A stretch of 64,000 bases of DNA from Hyphomonadaceae bacterium ML37 (GTDB taxonomy: Bacteria; Pseudomonadota; Alphaproteobacteria; Caulobacterales; Maricaulaceae): contig CP091241.1 in the NCBI GenBank assembly GCA_027627685.1, positions 2,388,501-2,452,500 of the forward strand, given 5' to 3'. The notes beneath the pieces were generated by a model. It saw only the letters and a list, made by a program, of their open reading frames with translations. It made no database searches and had not been told where the DNA came from. A program made the translations under genes and the position numbers. Numbering within the stretch: the first letter of the stretch is position 1; each line of letters begins with the position of its first letter. This document shows positions 7,656 to 17,300 of the stretch, piece by piece.

Positions 7656-9965
7656 TCAGGACGGGGCTTGTTCCTCGGGCATTTCCCTCTCGAAATAGCC
7701 AAAGATCGTGCGCCACAAATGGATTTGCAGCGGCGGCGGGCGCACGCCATGGCGCTCGCCGGGATAGGTCATCATGTCAAACCGCTCGCCGCGCGCCTGC
7801 AGCGCCGCGAACAGGCGGGTCGACTGATCGAACGTGACATTGTCGTCGGCCATGCCGTGAATGATCAGGGTCGGCGTCTCATATCCGTCCAGATGCGCGA
7901 ACGCCGACCCGGCCTCATACCCGTCCACGTTTTCATCCGGCATGCCCATATAGCGCTCGGTATAGTGGGTGTCATACAGCGCCCAGTCGGTCACAGGCGC
8001 GCCCGCGACGGCGGCTGCAAAGCGCCCCGGCGCCTGCAGCGTGGTCATCAGCGTCATGTATCCGCCATAGGACCAGCCCCACAGACCGATCCGGTCCGGG
8101 TCCACGAAATCCAGCCCCTGCAGGTAATCCAGCCCCGCCAGCTGGTCTTGCGCCTCGACAATCCCCATGCGCCGGTGCAGCGCCGCCTCAAACGCGTGGC
8201 CGCGATTGGAGCTGCCACGATTGTCCAGCTTGAACAGGATATAGCCGTGCGCCGGGAAGAGCTGGTCGCGCGGATTGACCCAGCCGCGGCTCACCGTCTG
8301 CACCAGCGGCCCGCCATAGACCTGGACGATCACCGGGCAACGCGCGCTGGCGGTGCAGTGGTCCGGACGCAGCATGGACCAGTGCAGCTCGGTCTGACCG
8401 TCAGCGGCGGTCAGCGTGCCGAACTCCGGCGAGAGATGGGCGTCCACAAATTCGTGGTAGGGGTGGTCCTCATCCAGCGCATTCTCCTCGATCCAGGCGA
8501 TGCGCGACCCGTCTATTGAGTAGAGCCCGGTCTGGGGCGGCGTATCGGGATCGGAATATGTGCCGATATAGGCCGTCCCGCCCTCGCCCAGCGACGCGCT
8601 CCAGCGCCCCGCCCCGCTGGTGATCTGAACGGGCGTTCCGCCCTCGAACGCCACGGCATAGAGTTGGCGCTCCAGCGGCGTCTCCGTCCAGCCTTCAAAA
8701 TATACCGTTGCGCCATCGGCCGAGAGGCCGGTGATGCGGTCTACGACCCACTCGCCTTCGCTCAGCGCCCGCACCCCGCCGTCCGCGTCCACGTGGTATA
8801 TATGGCGGAAGCCCGACCGCTCCGACGTCCACAGAAACCCTCCGCCCTCCAGCGGCGTCAGGTCGTTGGAGAGGTTGATCCAGGTGTCCGCTTCCTCGCG
8901 CAGCACCAGATCGCTGGCGCCCGTCGCCGGATCGGCGCCCAGCACGTCCAGCTGCGTCTGGGCGCGGTTCTGGCGTTGGACATAGAGACGGTCGCCCGCC
9001 TCGTTCCAGTTCACCCGCGCCAGATAGATGTCGGTCTCTTCGCCCAGATCGATCTGCACGCGGTTCCCGCTGGCGATATCGATGACCCACAGCTCGATCA
9101 GGGCATTGGGCGTGCCAGCACGCGGATAGCGCTGGTCGGCGACATTCACGCCCTCGGCCGTGATCCCGAACCGCGGCACGATATCCACCGGCGTCTCGTC
9201 GATGCGGGTAACCGCCACGCGTGATCCGTCCGGTGACCACCAGTATCCGGTATAGCGGCGCATTTCCTCCTGGGCGACGAACTCGGCCACGCCCCAGCTC
9301 ACCGGGCCGTCGCCCTCTTCGGTCATAGCGCGCGCCTCACCCGTCTCCAGATCATGGATCCAGAGATTCTGGTCGCGAATGAAAGAGACATTGCGACCGT
9401 CCGGGCTGACACGGGCACCGGTCTCGAACTCGGGCGTCTCGGTCAGGCGCCGGGCTTCGCCGCTCTCCACGTCGACATAGAACAGATCGCCATCCAGCGG
9501 GACCAGGATGGCGCGCCCTTCGGCGTCCCAGTCATAGGCCACCACGCCGGTCTGGCTGATCCGCGCGCGCTCTCGGTACTGGATCTCGGCTTCGGACAGT
9601 TCGCCCTCTTCGGGGACCAGCGCGCGCGCATCCACCAGCCTGTAAGTCCGCCCGTCGGCCACATCCATGGCCCACAAGTCCAGCACCGTGCGGTCATCCT
9701 CGCGCGCCCGCTGGAAGGTGATGCGCGCCCCGTCGGGCGAAAAGCGCAGGCCTTGCGGCGACGGACCGGTGAGGTTCGGCGATCCGAACACCCGCTCAAT
9801 GGTCAGCGCCTCTCCCCGCTCGCGCGCCGGGTCGCGGTCCAGCCGCAGGTCCGGCGCTGACCTGTCTGCGCCCGGCCCGCCATCCGGCCCAAGGCTGGGC
9901 GCGGGCGCGCCGCAGGCGGCCAGAACAGCGGCGGAAACAAGGGCGGTGACCAGCACAGAACGCAT
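7656..9965 (-). CDS. Secreted S9 family peptidase, dipeptidyl-peptidase IV type (lipoprotein)
   Basis: 769 residues. A lipobox (VLAAC) follows a short hydrophobic signal, so the protein is probably anchored in the periplasm. An N-terminal DPP IV beta-propeller (repeats such as SPDGRNVSFIRDQNLW, WWSPDGSRVAVTR) precedes a C-terminal alpha/beta hydrolase. The hydrolase has Ser in GWSYGGY (about 633), Asp in HGMADDNVTF (about 707) and His in ERHGV (about 738). It should remove N-terminal Xaa-Pro dipeptides from peptides. The start at 9965 is chosen over 9989 and 10163 because it begins the signal peptide and has GGAG about nine bases upstream. A second S9 peptidase lies upstream but with its own terminator, so the two are separate transcripts. 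Confidence 0.93.
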   Translation of the reverse strand: MRSVLVTALVSAAVLAACGAPAPSLGPDGGPGADRSAPDLRLDRDPARERGEALTIERVFGSPNLTGPSPQGLRFSPDGARITFQRAREDDRTVLDLWAMDVADGRTYRLVDARALVPEEGELSEAEIQYRERARISQTGVVAYDWDAEGRAILVPLDGDLFYVDVESGEARRLTETPEFETGARVSPDGRNVSFIRDQNLWIHDLETGEARAMTEEGDGPVSWGVAEFVAQEEMRRYTGYWWSPDGSRVAVTRIDETPVDIVPRFGITAEGVNVADQRYPRAGTPNALIELWVIDIASGNRVQIDLGEETDIYLARVNWNEAGDRLYVQRQNRAQTQLDVLGADPATGASDLVLREEADTWINLSNDLTPLEGGGFLWTSERSGFRHIYHVDADGGVRALSEGEWVVDRITGLSADGATVYFEGWTETPLERQLYAVAFEGGTPVQITSGAGRWSASLGEGGTAYIGTYSDPDTPPQTGLYSIDGSRIAWIEENALDEDHPYHEFVDAHLSPEFGTLTAADGQTELHWSMLRPDHCTASARCPVIVQVYGGPLVQTVSRGWVNPRDQLFPAHGYILFKLDNRGSSNRGHAFEAALHRRMGIVEAQDQLAGLDYLQGLDFVDPDRIGLWGWSYGGYMTLMTTLQAPGRFAAAVAGAPVTDWALYDTHYTERYMGMPDENVDGYEAGSAFAHLDGYETPTLIIHGMADDNVTFDQSTRLFAALQARGERFDMMTYPGERHGVRPPPLQIHLWRTIFGYFEREMPEEQAPS

Positions 9966-10036
9966 GGGGCAGGCTCCAGGCAGCTTCATGGATCGGGCAA
10001 GGCGGCAGACTAACGCTAATCGCGCCAGCAGGACAG

Positions 10037-10068
10037 AAAAAGGCCGGGCGCACATCGCACGCCCGGCC
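10037..10068 (-). terminator. Rho-independent terminator of the S9 peptidase gene
   Basis: Read on the minus strand, a 9-bp stem (GGCCGGGCG / CGCCCGGCC, plus-strand 10042-10050 with 10060-10068) is followed by five T residues (10041-10037). It begins eight bases past the stop codon of the gene ending at 10076. Confidence 0.9.
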
Positions 10069-10075
10069 CTGATCG

Positions 10076-12121
10076 TCAGTCGTCCAGCCCCAGCAATTCG
10101 GGCAGGGGCAGTTCGGCGGGCGGCGGTTCGCCGCCCTCGCCCTGCAGATAGTGCTGCATCCACTGCATCACCCGCAGCGCATAGTCATACTGCGCCGCCG
10201 CCCGGGCATTGCCGTGGCCCTCGCCAGGATAGGTCACCAGACGCACCGGCGCCTCGCCGGCCATCTGCAGGAAGCGGTAGAGGATGAAGGACTGGGTCGT
10301 ATCCACACGCGTGTCGGCTTCGCCATGCAGGATCAGCGTGGGCGTGCGCGAGCCCTGCGCATGGCGGATCGGGCTCTTGTCCACGTACAGATCGAAATTC
10401 TCCCACGGGCATTCCATGAAATGGACGTCGATCATTTCAACGGGAATCTCGGTGGTGCCGAAGAATGAAACCAGATCGGTCAGCGCCACGAACGGCGCGG
10501 CGGCGGCGAAGTGTTCCGTGGCGATAGTGGCGCCCCAGGCCGAAGCGAATCCCCCATAGGAGCCGCCCGTGATGCCGACGCGGTCGGGATCAACAAGGCC
10601 TTCCTCCGCCAGCGGCGCAATGGCGTCGACAATGTCCCAGAACTCGTCGCCCGGCGGGTCGAGATGGTCGAGCTTCATGAAGCGCTCGCCCCGGCCCGTG
10701 GAGCCGCGATAATTCGGGAACAGGATGGCAAATCCCTCGCCCGTGGCGACATGGCCGAAGCGCGAATAATTATTCAGCCAGCCATCGCTGTCATGGGCTT
10801 CCGGCCCGCCATGGACCGTCATGATCAGCGGCCAGCCGCCCCGCGGCGGACGCCCGCGCGGCGTGATCAGCACGCCTTCCACCCGTTCGCCATCGCGCGC
10901 CGTCCACTCGAATACGCGCTGGTCGCCCCAGGCGATATCGGCCAGTTGCGGGTTGAGATCGGTCCAGCGGGCGAAGGCGGCGCCAGAGCGCGCCACGAAC
11001 ACCTCACGCGGATGGGTCGGCGCATCCACCACGGCGGCGATGGCGCCGGTCTCGCGATGCAAATCGATGGCGCGCAGGATGCCGCCCTCGAACGGCGTGC
11101 GATCCTGCTCATCACCGTCCACGCCATACTGGACCAGCGCGCTGGTCACGCCGGTATGGGCCAGCGTCAGCACGGTCCGCTCATCCTGCCAGGCAAAGCC
11201 ATACAGATGCTGTTCGGCGTCGCGCGCGATGATCTCCATCGCGCCGGAGCTGACATCGGCGATATGCAGCGTGCCCGCCGTAGGGTCCGCCCGGTCCACG
11301 CCGGCCAGAAAGGCCAGACGCGCATTATCGGGCGAGAAGGCCGCAGGCCCCAGCTTGCTCAGGGTCTGCGCAGACGAGATGACCGCGCCGGTGCGCGCGT
11401 TCACCACATGCCAGCGCCGACTCATCAGATTGTCATCCACCAGCGCCGTGGGCGCCAGATCGACCGCCAGCAGCGACCCGTCCGGGCTCAGCACCACTTG
11501 CGTGGCGTGGCCGGGCAGATCGAACTTTGTGGCGTCGGCGTCCGGGTCGCTCAGGTCCGCGCGCCAGACATGGGAGAAGATCTGCTGCTCCTCGAACACA
11601 TTGGCCCGAAAACCCCGCTCGCTCAGGCGCGCCCGCATCGGATCGGGCCGGTCCTGGGCCACGAAGAACAGCGTATTGCCGTCCGGCGCGATGGCATAGC
11701 TGCGGATCGCCTGGCTGTGCGAATAGATGCGCTGGGCCTCGCCCCCCGCAACATCGATGCGGTAAAGCGCCGTGGCGCTGTCGCCGGCGCGATTGGCCAG
11801 GAAGGTCACCCCCTGCCCGTCCGGCGTCCAGGCGATGGCGCTGACCCGCCCCTCGCCCGCCACATAGGCGCGGCTCTGGTTTGCGCCGGTGGCGATGTGC
11901 AGCTCCACATGGGGCACGCCGTCCGCGTCGCCGCCCGGCGCATTGCGCGGCACGGTGACGGTGTAGGCCACTGACTGGCCGTCGGGAGAGATCGCGGCGC
12001 CGCCCGCCTGGCGGATCTCGAACAGGTCTTCGATGGTCAGGGGCGACTGGGCGCTGGCGCCCGCTGTCAATACCGCCGCCGCGAGCAGCGCCAAAGCGCT
12101 GCGCAGGATCGGGAGGGTCAT
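10076..12121 (-). CDS. Secreted S9 family peptidase (acylaminoacyl-peptidase/oligopeptidase type)
   Basis: 681 residues with a Sec signal peptide (cleavage near TAGASAQ). An N-terminal beta-propeller opens with LTIEDLFEIRQAGGAAISPDG. The C-terminal hydrolase has nucleophile Ser in GGSYGGF (about 521), Asp in HGEADTRVD (about 603) and His in EGHGNA (about 636). Without a lipobox it is probably soluble in the periplasm or secreted. With the neighbouring DPP IV-type enzyme it suggests active use of peptides as nutrients (inference from known family roles). It has its own terminator just downstream. Confidence 0.92.
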   Translation of the reverse strand: MTLPILRSALALLAAAVLTAGASAQSPLTIEDLFEIRQAGGAAISPDGQSVAYTVTVPRNAPGGDADGVPHVELHIATGANQSRAYVAGEGRVSAIAWTPDGQGVTFLANRAGDSATALYRIDVAGGEAQRIYSHSQAIRSYAIAPDGNTLFFVAQDRPDPMRARLSERGFRANVFEEQQIFSHVWRADLSDPDADATKFDLPGHATQVVLSPDGSLLAVDLAPTALVDDNLMSRRWHVVNARTGAVISSAQTLSKLGPAAFSPDNARLAFLAGVDRADPTAGTLHIADVSSGAMEIIARDAEQHLYGFAWQDERTVLTLAHTGVTSALVQYGVDGDEQDRTPFEGGILRAIDLHRETGAIAAVVDAPTHPREVFVARSGAAFARWTDLNPQLADIAWGDQRVFEWTARDGERVEGVLITPRGRPPRGGWPLIMTVHGGPEAHDSDGWLNNYSRFGHVATGEGFAILFPNYRGSTGRGERFMKLDHLDPPGDEFWDIVDAIAPLAEEGLVDPDRVGITGGSYGGFASAWGATIATEHFAAAAPFVALTDLVSFFGTTEIPVEMIDVHFMECPWENFDLYVDKSPIRHAQGSRTPTLILHGEADTRVDTTQSFILYRFLQMAGEAPVRLVTYPGEGHGNARAAAQYDYALRVMQWMQHYLQGEGGEPPPAELPLPELLGLDD

Positions 12122-12228
12122 GGGGTCAGTCCTTCCGCAAATTCGGTTATGGCCGCGAACCTAGCGTGACTTGCGACGGCCCGTCGAGCCCGGCGCCTGT
12201 CCGCAGCGATCACAGGCCCGTCAGCGTC

Positions 12229-14349
12229 TCAGCCCGATGGCATGCGCACCCGTACACGCACCCGGGCGGAGCGGCCCGCCGCGTCCACCGCCGTCAGCTC
12301 GTAAAAGCCAGGGCCGTCCGGCGTCCAGACCGGCGATCCGCCTGCGTCCCGCTCCACCGGCGCGCCATCGGCATACCAGGCAAGCCCCCGATCGCCACGC
12401 CCGGACAGAACGAAACCCCGCCCCGGCTCATCGGCCCAGATTTCCGAGCGGTCAGGCGGGAAGAGAATTTCCGGCGGCGCATCCGCGCGCGCAAACCGGT
12501 CCAGCGCAGAGGGGGCTGCGGCGCCTGGCTCATGGCGCGCGCGGGCGCGCGCCGCAAAACCCGGATCGATGCGCGCCACCGAGTCGAACAGGTCAAACAG
12601 CACCGGCAGCGCCGCCGCGCGTCCTGTCACGCCGGGGCGCGGCACGCCGTCCGGGCGTCCGGTCCACACCACGATCACATAGCCGCCCGCCACCCCCGCC
12701 GCCCAGGCATCGCGATAGCCGTAGGACGTGCCGGTCTTGTAGGCGATGGCGGGCGCTCCGCTGGACAGCCGCGCCGGCATGCGTCCCGGCGGGGCGGGCG
12801 AGCCTTCCAGTATGGTCAGGACCTGGCGCGCGCTGGAGGCCGAGACGAGGCGCACAGGCGTCGGCCCGGGCTGGTCCAGCGCGTCCTGCGTCCAGACCAG
12901 CGGCCGGGCGCGGCCCTCATCGCCCAGCGCGGCGTAGACCAGCGCCAGATTGCGCGCGCTCAGGCCCAGCCCGCCCAGCCCCACAGCCAGACCCGCCGCG
13001 CCGCTATGGGCGCCGGGAACATCGGGCGCGCCGCCCGCCTGCGCCAGCGAGGCGGTGAAACGCGCCGGACCCACCCGGTCGAGCAGGCGCACCGCCGGCA
13101 CGTTGAGCGAATGCTGCAGCGCGTCGGCCACCGTCACCTCGCCTCGGAAGCTGCGGTCGAAATTTTCAGGCTGGTAGCTGGCGAACCGCGCCGGCAGATC
13201 GGCGATGCGCGTCGATGGCGCGGCGGCGCCGTCATCAAACGCCAGGGCGTAGATCAAAGGCTTCAAAGCCGAACCCGGTGACCGGCGCCGGTTGGTCAAG
13301 TCCATCCAGCCGCCCGCCCGGTCGCGCCCCGCCGACCCGACCGCGGCGCGCACGGCGCGGGTCTCGATCTCCACGATCAGGGCCGAGGCCTGCACATCCG
13401 GTCCCGCCGCCTGAGCCAGCGCCGCCATCAGGCGCTCGGCCTCGCCCTGCAGGCGCGAATCCAGCGTCGAGCGCACTTCTGCGGCGCCGCCCGCGCCGGC
13501 GCGCACCGTCTCGGCGGCGTGCCAGGCGCGGGCTGGGAAGGCCTGACGGCCCTCGGGCAGCGCCTCATCCGCCGCGTCCAGTGCCCGCGTCTCGCTGATC
13601 AGTTCCAGCCGCGCCATGCGCTGAAGCAGCCGCGCGCGCGCCGCCCGCGCCGCCTCGGGCCGCCGGTCCGGTCTGCGCGCTTCAGGGGCTTGAGGCAGGG
13701 CGATCAGAAGTGCGATCTGGTCCGGGGTGAGCTGGTCGGGCTCGCGGTCAAACCAGGCCCAGCTCGCCGCGCGCACACCCTGGAGATTGCCGCCATAGGG
13801 CGCCAGCGTCAGGTAGAGTTCGAGGATCTCGTCCTTGCTCAGCCGGGTCTCCAGCTGCCAGGCGCGCAGCATCTCCACGAGCTTGGCCCCGATGGTGCGG
13901 TTCGGGCGCGGCTCCAGCAGCCGGGCGGTCTGCATGGTAATGGTCGACCCGCCAGACCGGATGCGGCCCGATGTGAGCGCCTGACCCGTGGCGCGCACCA
14001 GCGCCAGTATGTCCACGCCGTTATGCTCGCGAAAACGCCGGTCCTCCACCGCCAGCAGCGCCTCGATGAAGGCCGGGTCGATCCGGTCGAGGTCCGCGGC
14101 CAGACGCCAGCGCCCCTCCTCCACCGGGAAGGCGCGCAAGGCGCGTCCCTCACGGTCGGCGACCACCAGGGACACGGTGCGTCCGGCTTCAATCGGCGGC
14201 GGCAGGGCCAGATCGAGGACCCGAAGCGTCACCAGCAGCGCCGCAAGACCCGACAGGGCCGCTGCAAGACTCCACAGACCCGCCGCATGTCCCCACAGCG
14301 CCGCCTTATGTCCCCGTTTTTCGGGATAGAGGCGGGGGATAGCCGCCAT
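12229..14349 (-). CDS. pbpC: Penicillin-binding protein 1C
   Basis: 706 residues. An N-terminal transmembrane anchor (about 25-48) precedes a GT51 glycosyltransferase domain (AVEDRRFREHNGVD with the catalytic Glu, GGSTITMQTARLLEP). The transpeptidase domain has SPGSALKP (active Ser of SxxK), SLN and KTGTSYGYRDAW. The C-terminus is the BiPBP_C domain (EILFPPDRSEIW onward). It polymerises peptidoglycan at the inner membrane facing the periplasm. It starts five bases after the alpha-2-macroglobulin stop, the conserved pbpC-yfhM pairing, so translation is coupled and the two proteins probably work together. Confidence 0.96.
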   Translation of the reverse strand: MAAIPRLYPEKRGHKAALWGHAAGLWSLAAALSGLAALLVTLRVLDLALPPPIEAGRTVSLVVADREGRALRAFPVEEGRWRLAADLDRIDPAFIEALLAVEDRRFREHNGVDILALVRATGQALTSGRIRSGGSTITMQTARLLEPRPNRTIGAKLVEMLRAWQLETRLSKDEILELYLTLAPYGGNLQGVRAASWAWFDREPDQLTPDQIALLIALPQAPEARRPDRRPEAARAARARLLQRMARLELISETRALDAADEALPEGRQAFPARAWHAAETVRAGAGGAAEVRSTLDSRLQGEAERLMAALAQAAGPDVQASALIVEIETRAVRAAVGSAGRDRAGGWMDLTNRRRSPGSALKPLIYALAFDDGAAAPSTRIADLPARFASYQPENFDRSFRGEVTVADALQHSLNVPAVRLLDRVGPARFTASLAQAGGAPDVPGAHSGAAGLAVGLGGLGLSARNLALVYAALGDEGRARPLVWTQDALDQPGPTPVRLVSASSARQVLTILEGSPAPPGRMPARLSSGAPAIAYKTGTSYGYRDAWAAGVAGGYVIVVWTGRPDGVPRPGVTGRAAALPVLFDLFDSVARIDPGFAARARARHEPGAAAPSALDRFARADAPPEILFPPDRSEIWADEPGRGFVLSGRGDRGLAWYADGAPVERDAGGSPVWTPDGPGFYELTAVDAAGRSARVRVRVRMPSG

Positions 14350-14354
14350 CGCTG

Positions 14355-17300
14355 TCAGGGCCGGATAGCGACGCGTGACGAGGCGCTGCGCGCCGTCACA
14401 TCGGGCATGTACATGTCTTCGGCCACCACGCCGGGCATGGCGAACTCGCCCGCCGTGACCGCCCGCACCACATAGGCGAAGCGCTCGCTCCGCCCGCGCC
14501 GCGATTCAATCGCCGCCACGAACCGGTCATCACGCGCCTCGGCGATCTGGGGATAGCTGAGCTCGCCCAGGAAGGCGTAAGGCCCGTTCGGCGCCCCGTC
14601 CTCGGCGGTCAGAACCCCTTCGATTTCAAAGCCTGCGGGCAGAAGATCAGCAATGACATAGCTCGCCATCGCCTGCCGCTCGGGGATCAAAGTCAGGCTG
14701 ACAACCAGCCGGTCACCCTGGACCACGGAGGCCAGATCTACCGCCTCGCCGCGCGTGTTCAGGATCGTCTTGTCGACCTGCAACAGGGACGCCGACGCCG
14801 GCGGCGCCTCCGCCGGCGCGCCCCGCGCCAGCGTCGTCACAAACACAGGCTGATCGCCGGTATTGGTGAAGGCGCCCGCCTCAGCCAGCGTGTCAGCGTC
14901 AAACCGCACCGCCGCCGGATTGTCCGCCGCGCCGTCATAACTGACTGAAACCACGTCGCTATCGCCCGCCAGCGCATGCGCGGCCAGGATCAGGAAGACC
15001 TTCTCCTGGGTGGTCAGGCGGGACGGTTCGGGCAGGTCGCGCGCCAGCCCGGCCGCCAGCCGTTCGACGATATCGGTCTCGCCCGCTTCCGCCGCCAGCG
15101 CCAGCACCGCCGCCGTGTCACGGCGCACAGACTGGTACCAGTCGCCCTCATTGCGATAGCCCAGCGCCTCGACCGCCGCCTCAAACGCGCTGGCCGCCCG
15201 CGCCCGGTCGCCCATGGCCGCAAGGCCTGCGCCGATATGGGCGCGCGCCAGCGGGCTCTCGATCTGGCGGATGCGTTCGTCATGCATGTAGCGCAGGCGC
15301 GAGCGGTCCGCCTGACCGTTGCGCGCCAGCACATACAAGGCATAGGCCACGCTGCGGTCTTCCAGCCGCTGGCGCGTGTCCCGCGTCCAGCGGGCCTCAG
15401 GAACGCTGGTATTATAGCCAGAGGCGCGCCACAGCTCGCCCCGGGCGATGGGCTGCAACTGGTTCAATGCCCGCTCCAGCGCCGCGCGCGGCACGGGATA
15501 GCCCTGTTGCTCCGCCCGGCTCAGGAAATCGGTGGCGTATGCGCCGAGCCAGGGCGAGGCCTGACCATCGCCCACCCGCCACAGGCCAAACGCCCCGTCG
15601 CCGCTTTGGCGCGACAGAATCTGCTCGATGGTCCGGCGCACATCCGCCGCCGCCCCGCCGCGTGCATCTTCTTCCGCCAGATCCGCCAGCTGACGGGCAT
15701 AGAGCAGCGGCATGGCCCGGCTCAGGCTCTGCTCGGTGCAGGCATAGGGGTAGGCCGCCAGATCGCGATAGAGCGGCGCGATGTCAATCGGGAACGCCGA
15801 GGCCGTGACCAGCAAGGAGCCTGTCCCGTCTACATATCCGGCCAGCGAAGCGGCCGGCGGCGTCCAGCTTTCGCCCGGGCGCAAGGTGCGCCGCTCGATG
15901 CGGGTTTCCGGCAGCCAGGCCGAGCGCACCTCGATGGGATAGCTGCGCTCAGTTCTGAAGTTCTGCGGCCCCGTCACGGCCAGAACCAGCTCGCCGATCC
16001 CTGCCGCATCGGCGGTCAGGCGCACACGGCGATCCTCGCGCTGTCCCGGCTCAAGATTGACCTCAGCCGCCTCCGACGGCCCCGAAAGCGGACCGGTGGC
16101 ATTGACCTGCGCCGTGAAGGCGCCGGCAGGCAGATCAATGTTATCAACGGTCACCGTGGCCTCGGCTGTATCGCCGGGCGCCATGAAGCGCGGCAGGATC
16201 AGCTCGGCCGGAGCATCCTCACGCACCGTTACCGGACGCGAGGCGGAGCCGAGGCCGCCTTCAGACCAAGCGACCGCCATCAGGCGCAATTCACCATTAA
16301 ACTCAGGCACATCCAGCGAAATCGACGCACGGCCCGCCCGGTCCAGTTGAACCGGGCCAGAGAACAGCGCCACCGTGCGCGTCGGCACCACGGACAGGCC
16401 CGCCGCCCCGATCTGGTCACCGCCCGAACGCACCGGCGCGGCCGCGCCCTGATTGGGGTCGAGCACGCGTCCATAATCGTCCAGGAGGTCCACGCCCAGC
16501 TGGGTCTGGCCGAAGAACCAGTCTGCAGGATTGGGCGAGCGGAAATTAGTCAGGAGCAATATCCCCTCATCCACCGCCGCCAATGTCACCCAGGCCCGCT
16601 CGCCACGCGGGCCATTCTCGGCGCTCACGTTAACCACAAGCGGCTGCTCGGGAATTGCGCGTTCCGGCGCATCCAGCGTCAGATCGAAAGTCCGCCCGTC
16701 CACGTTCACAGGCACCCAGGCCACGCCGACCGCGCGGCGCGGGCGGGGCTGATCCACGGCGTCGCGCGGGGTATAGACGCTGACCATCACATAGGCGCCG
16801 GCGCCCCAGTCTGCGGTCACCGGCAGGGTAATCTCCGCGCCTTCCTCGCTCACTTCGATCTGGCGCGAGGTGAGAATTCTGTCATTGGCGACAACGATTT
16901 CGGCGAGACCCGCATAGGGCGCACGCACGGTGATGACGGCATTGGACCCCGCCTCCGGCGCCGTGTCCGGACCGGCCACGCGCACCGTGTCGGGGGCTTC
17001 TTCGCCCTCCTGGGCGCGGCCGCCATAACCCACCCAGAACCCGGTAGAAGCGATGTCGCGATCCCCGTCCGAGACGATCAGCACATAGTCGCCCCAGGGC
17101 AGAGCGCCGGTGGCGATGGCCGCAGGCTCCGTCCCGTTCAGGCGCGTCTGGCCGCTCTCGATCGGCACGACACGTTCCGACCGGCGCCAGCGCCACTCGC
17201 CGCCATCGGTGCGGTACCAGTCGTAATTGTAATCCCGGCGCACCAGGCGCCATTGCATGTCCGCCGCCACAGCGGCGCCGTCGGCGTCCACAGCGATCAG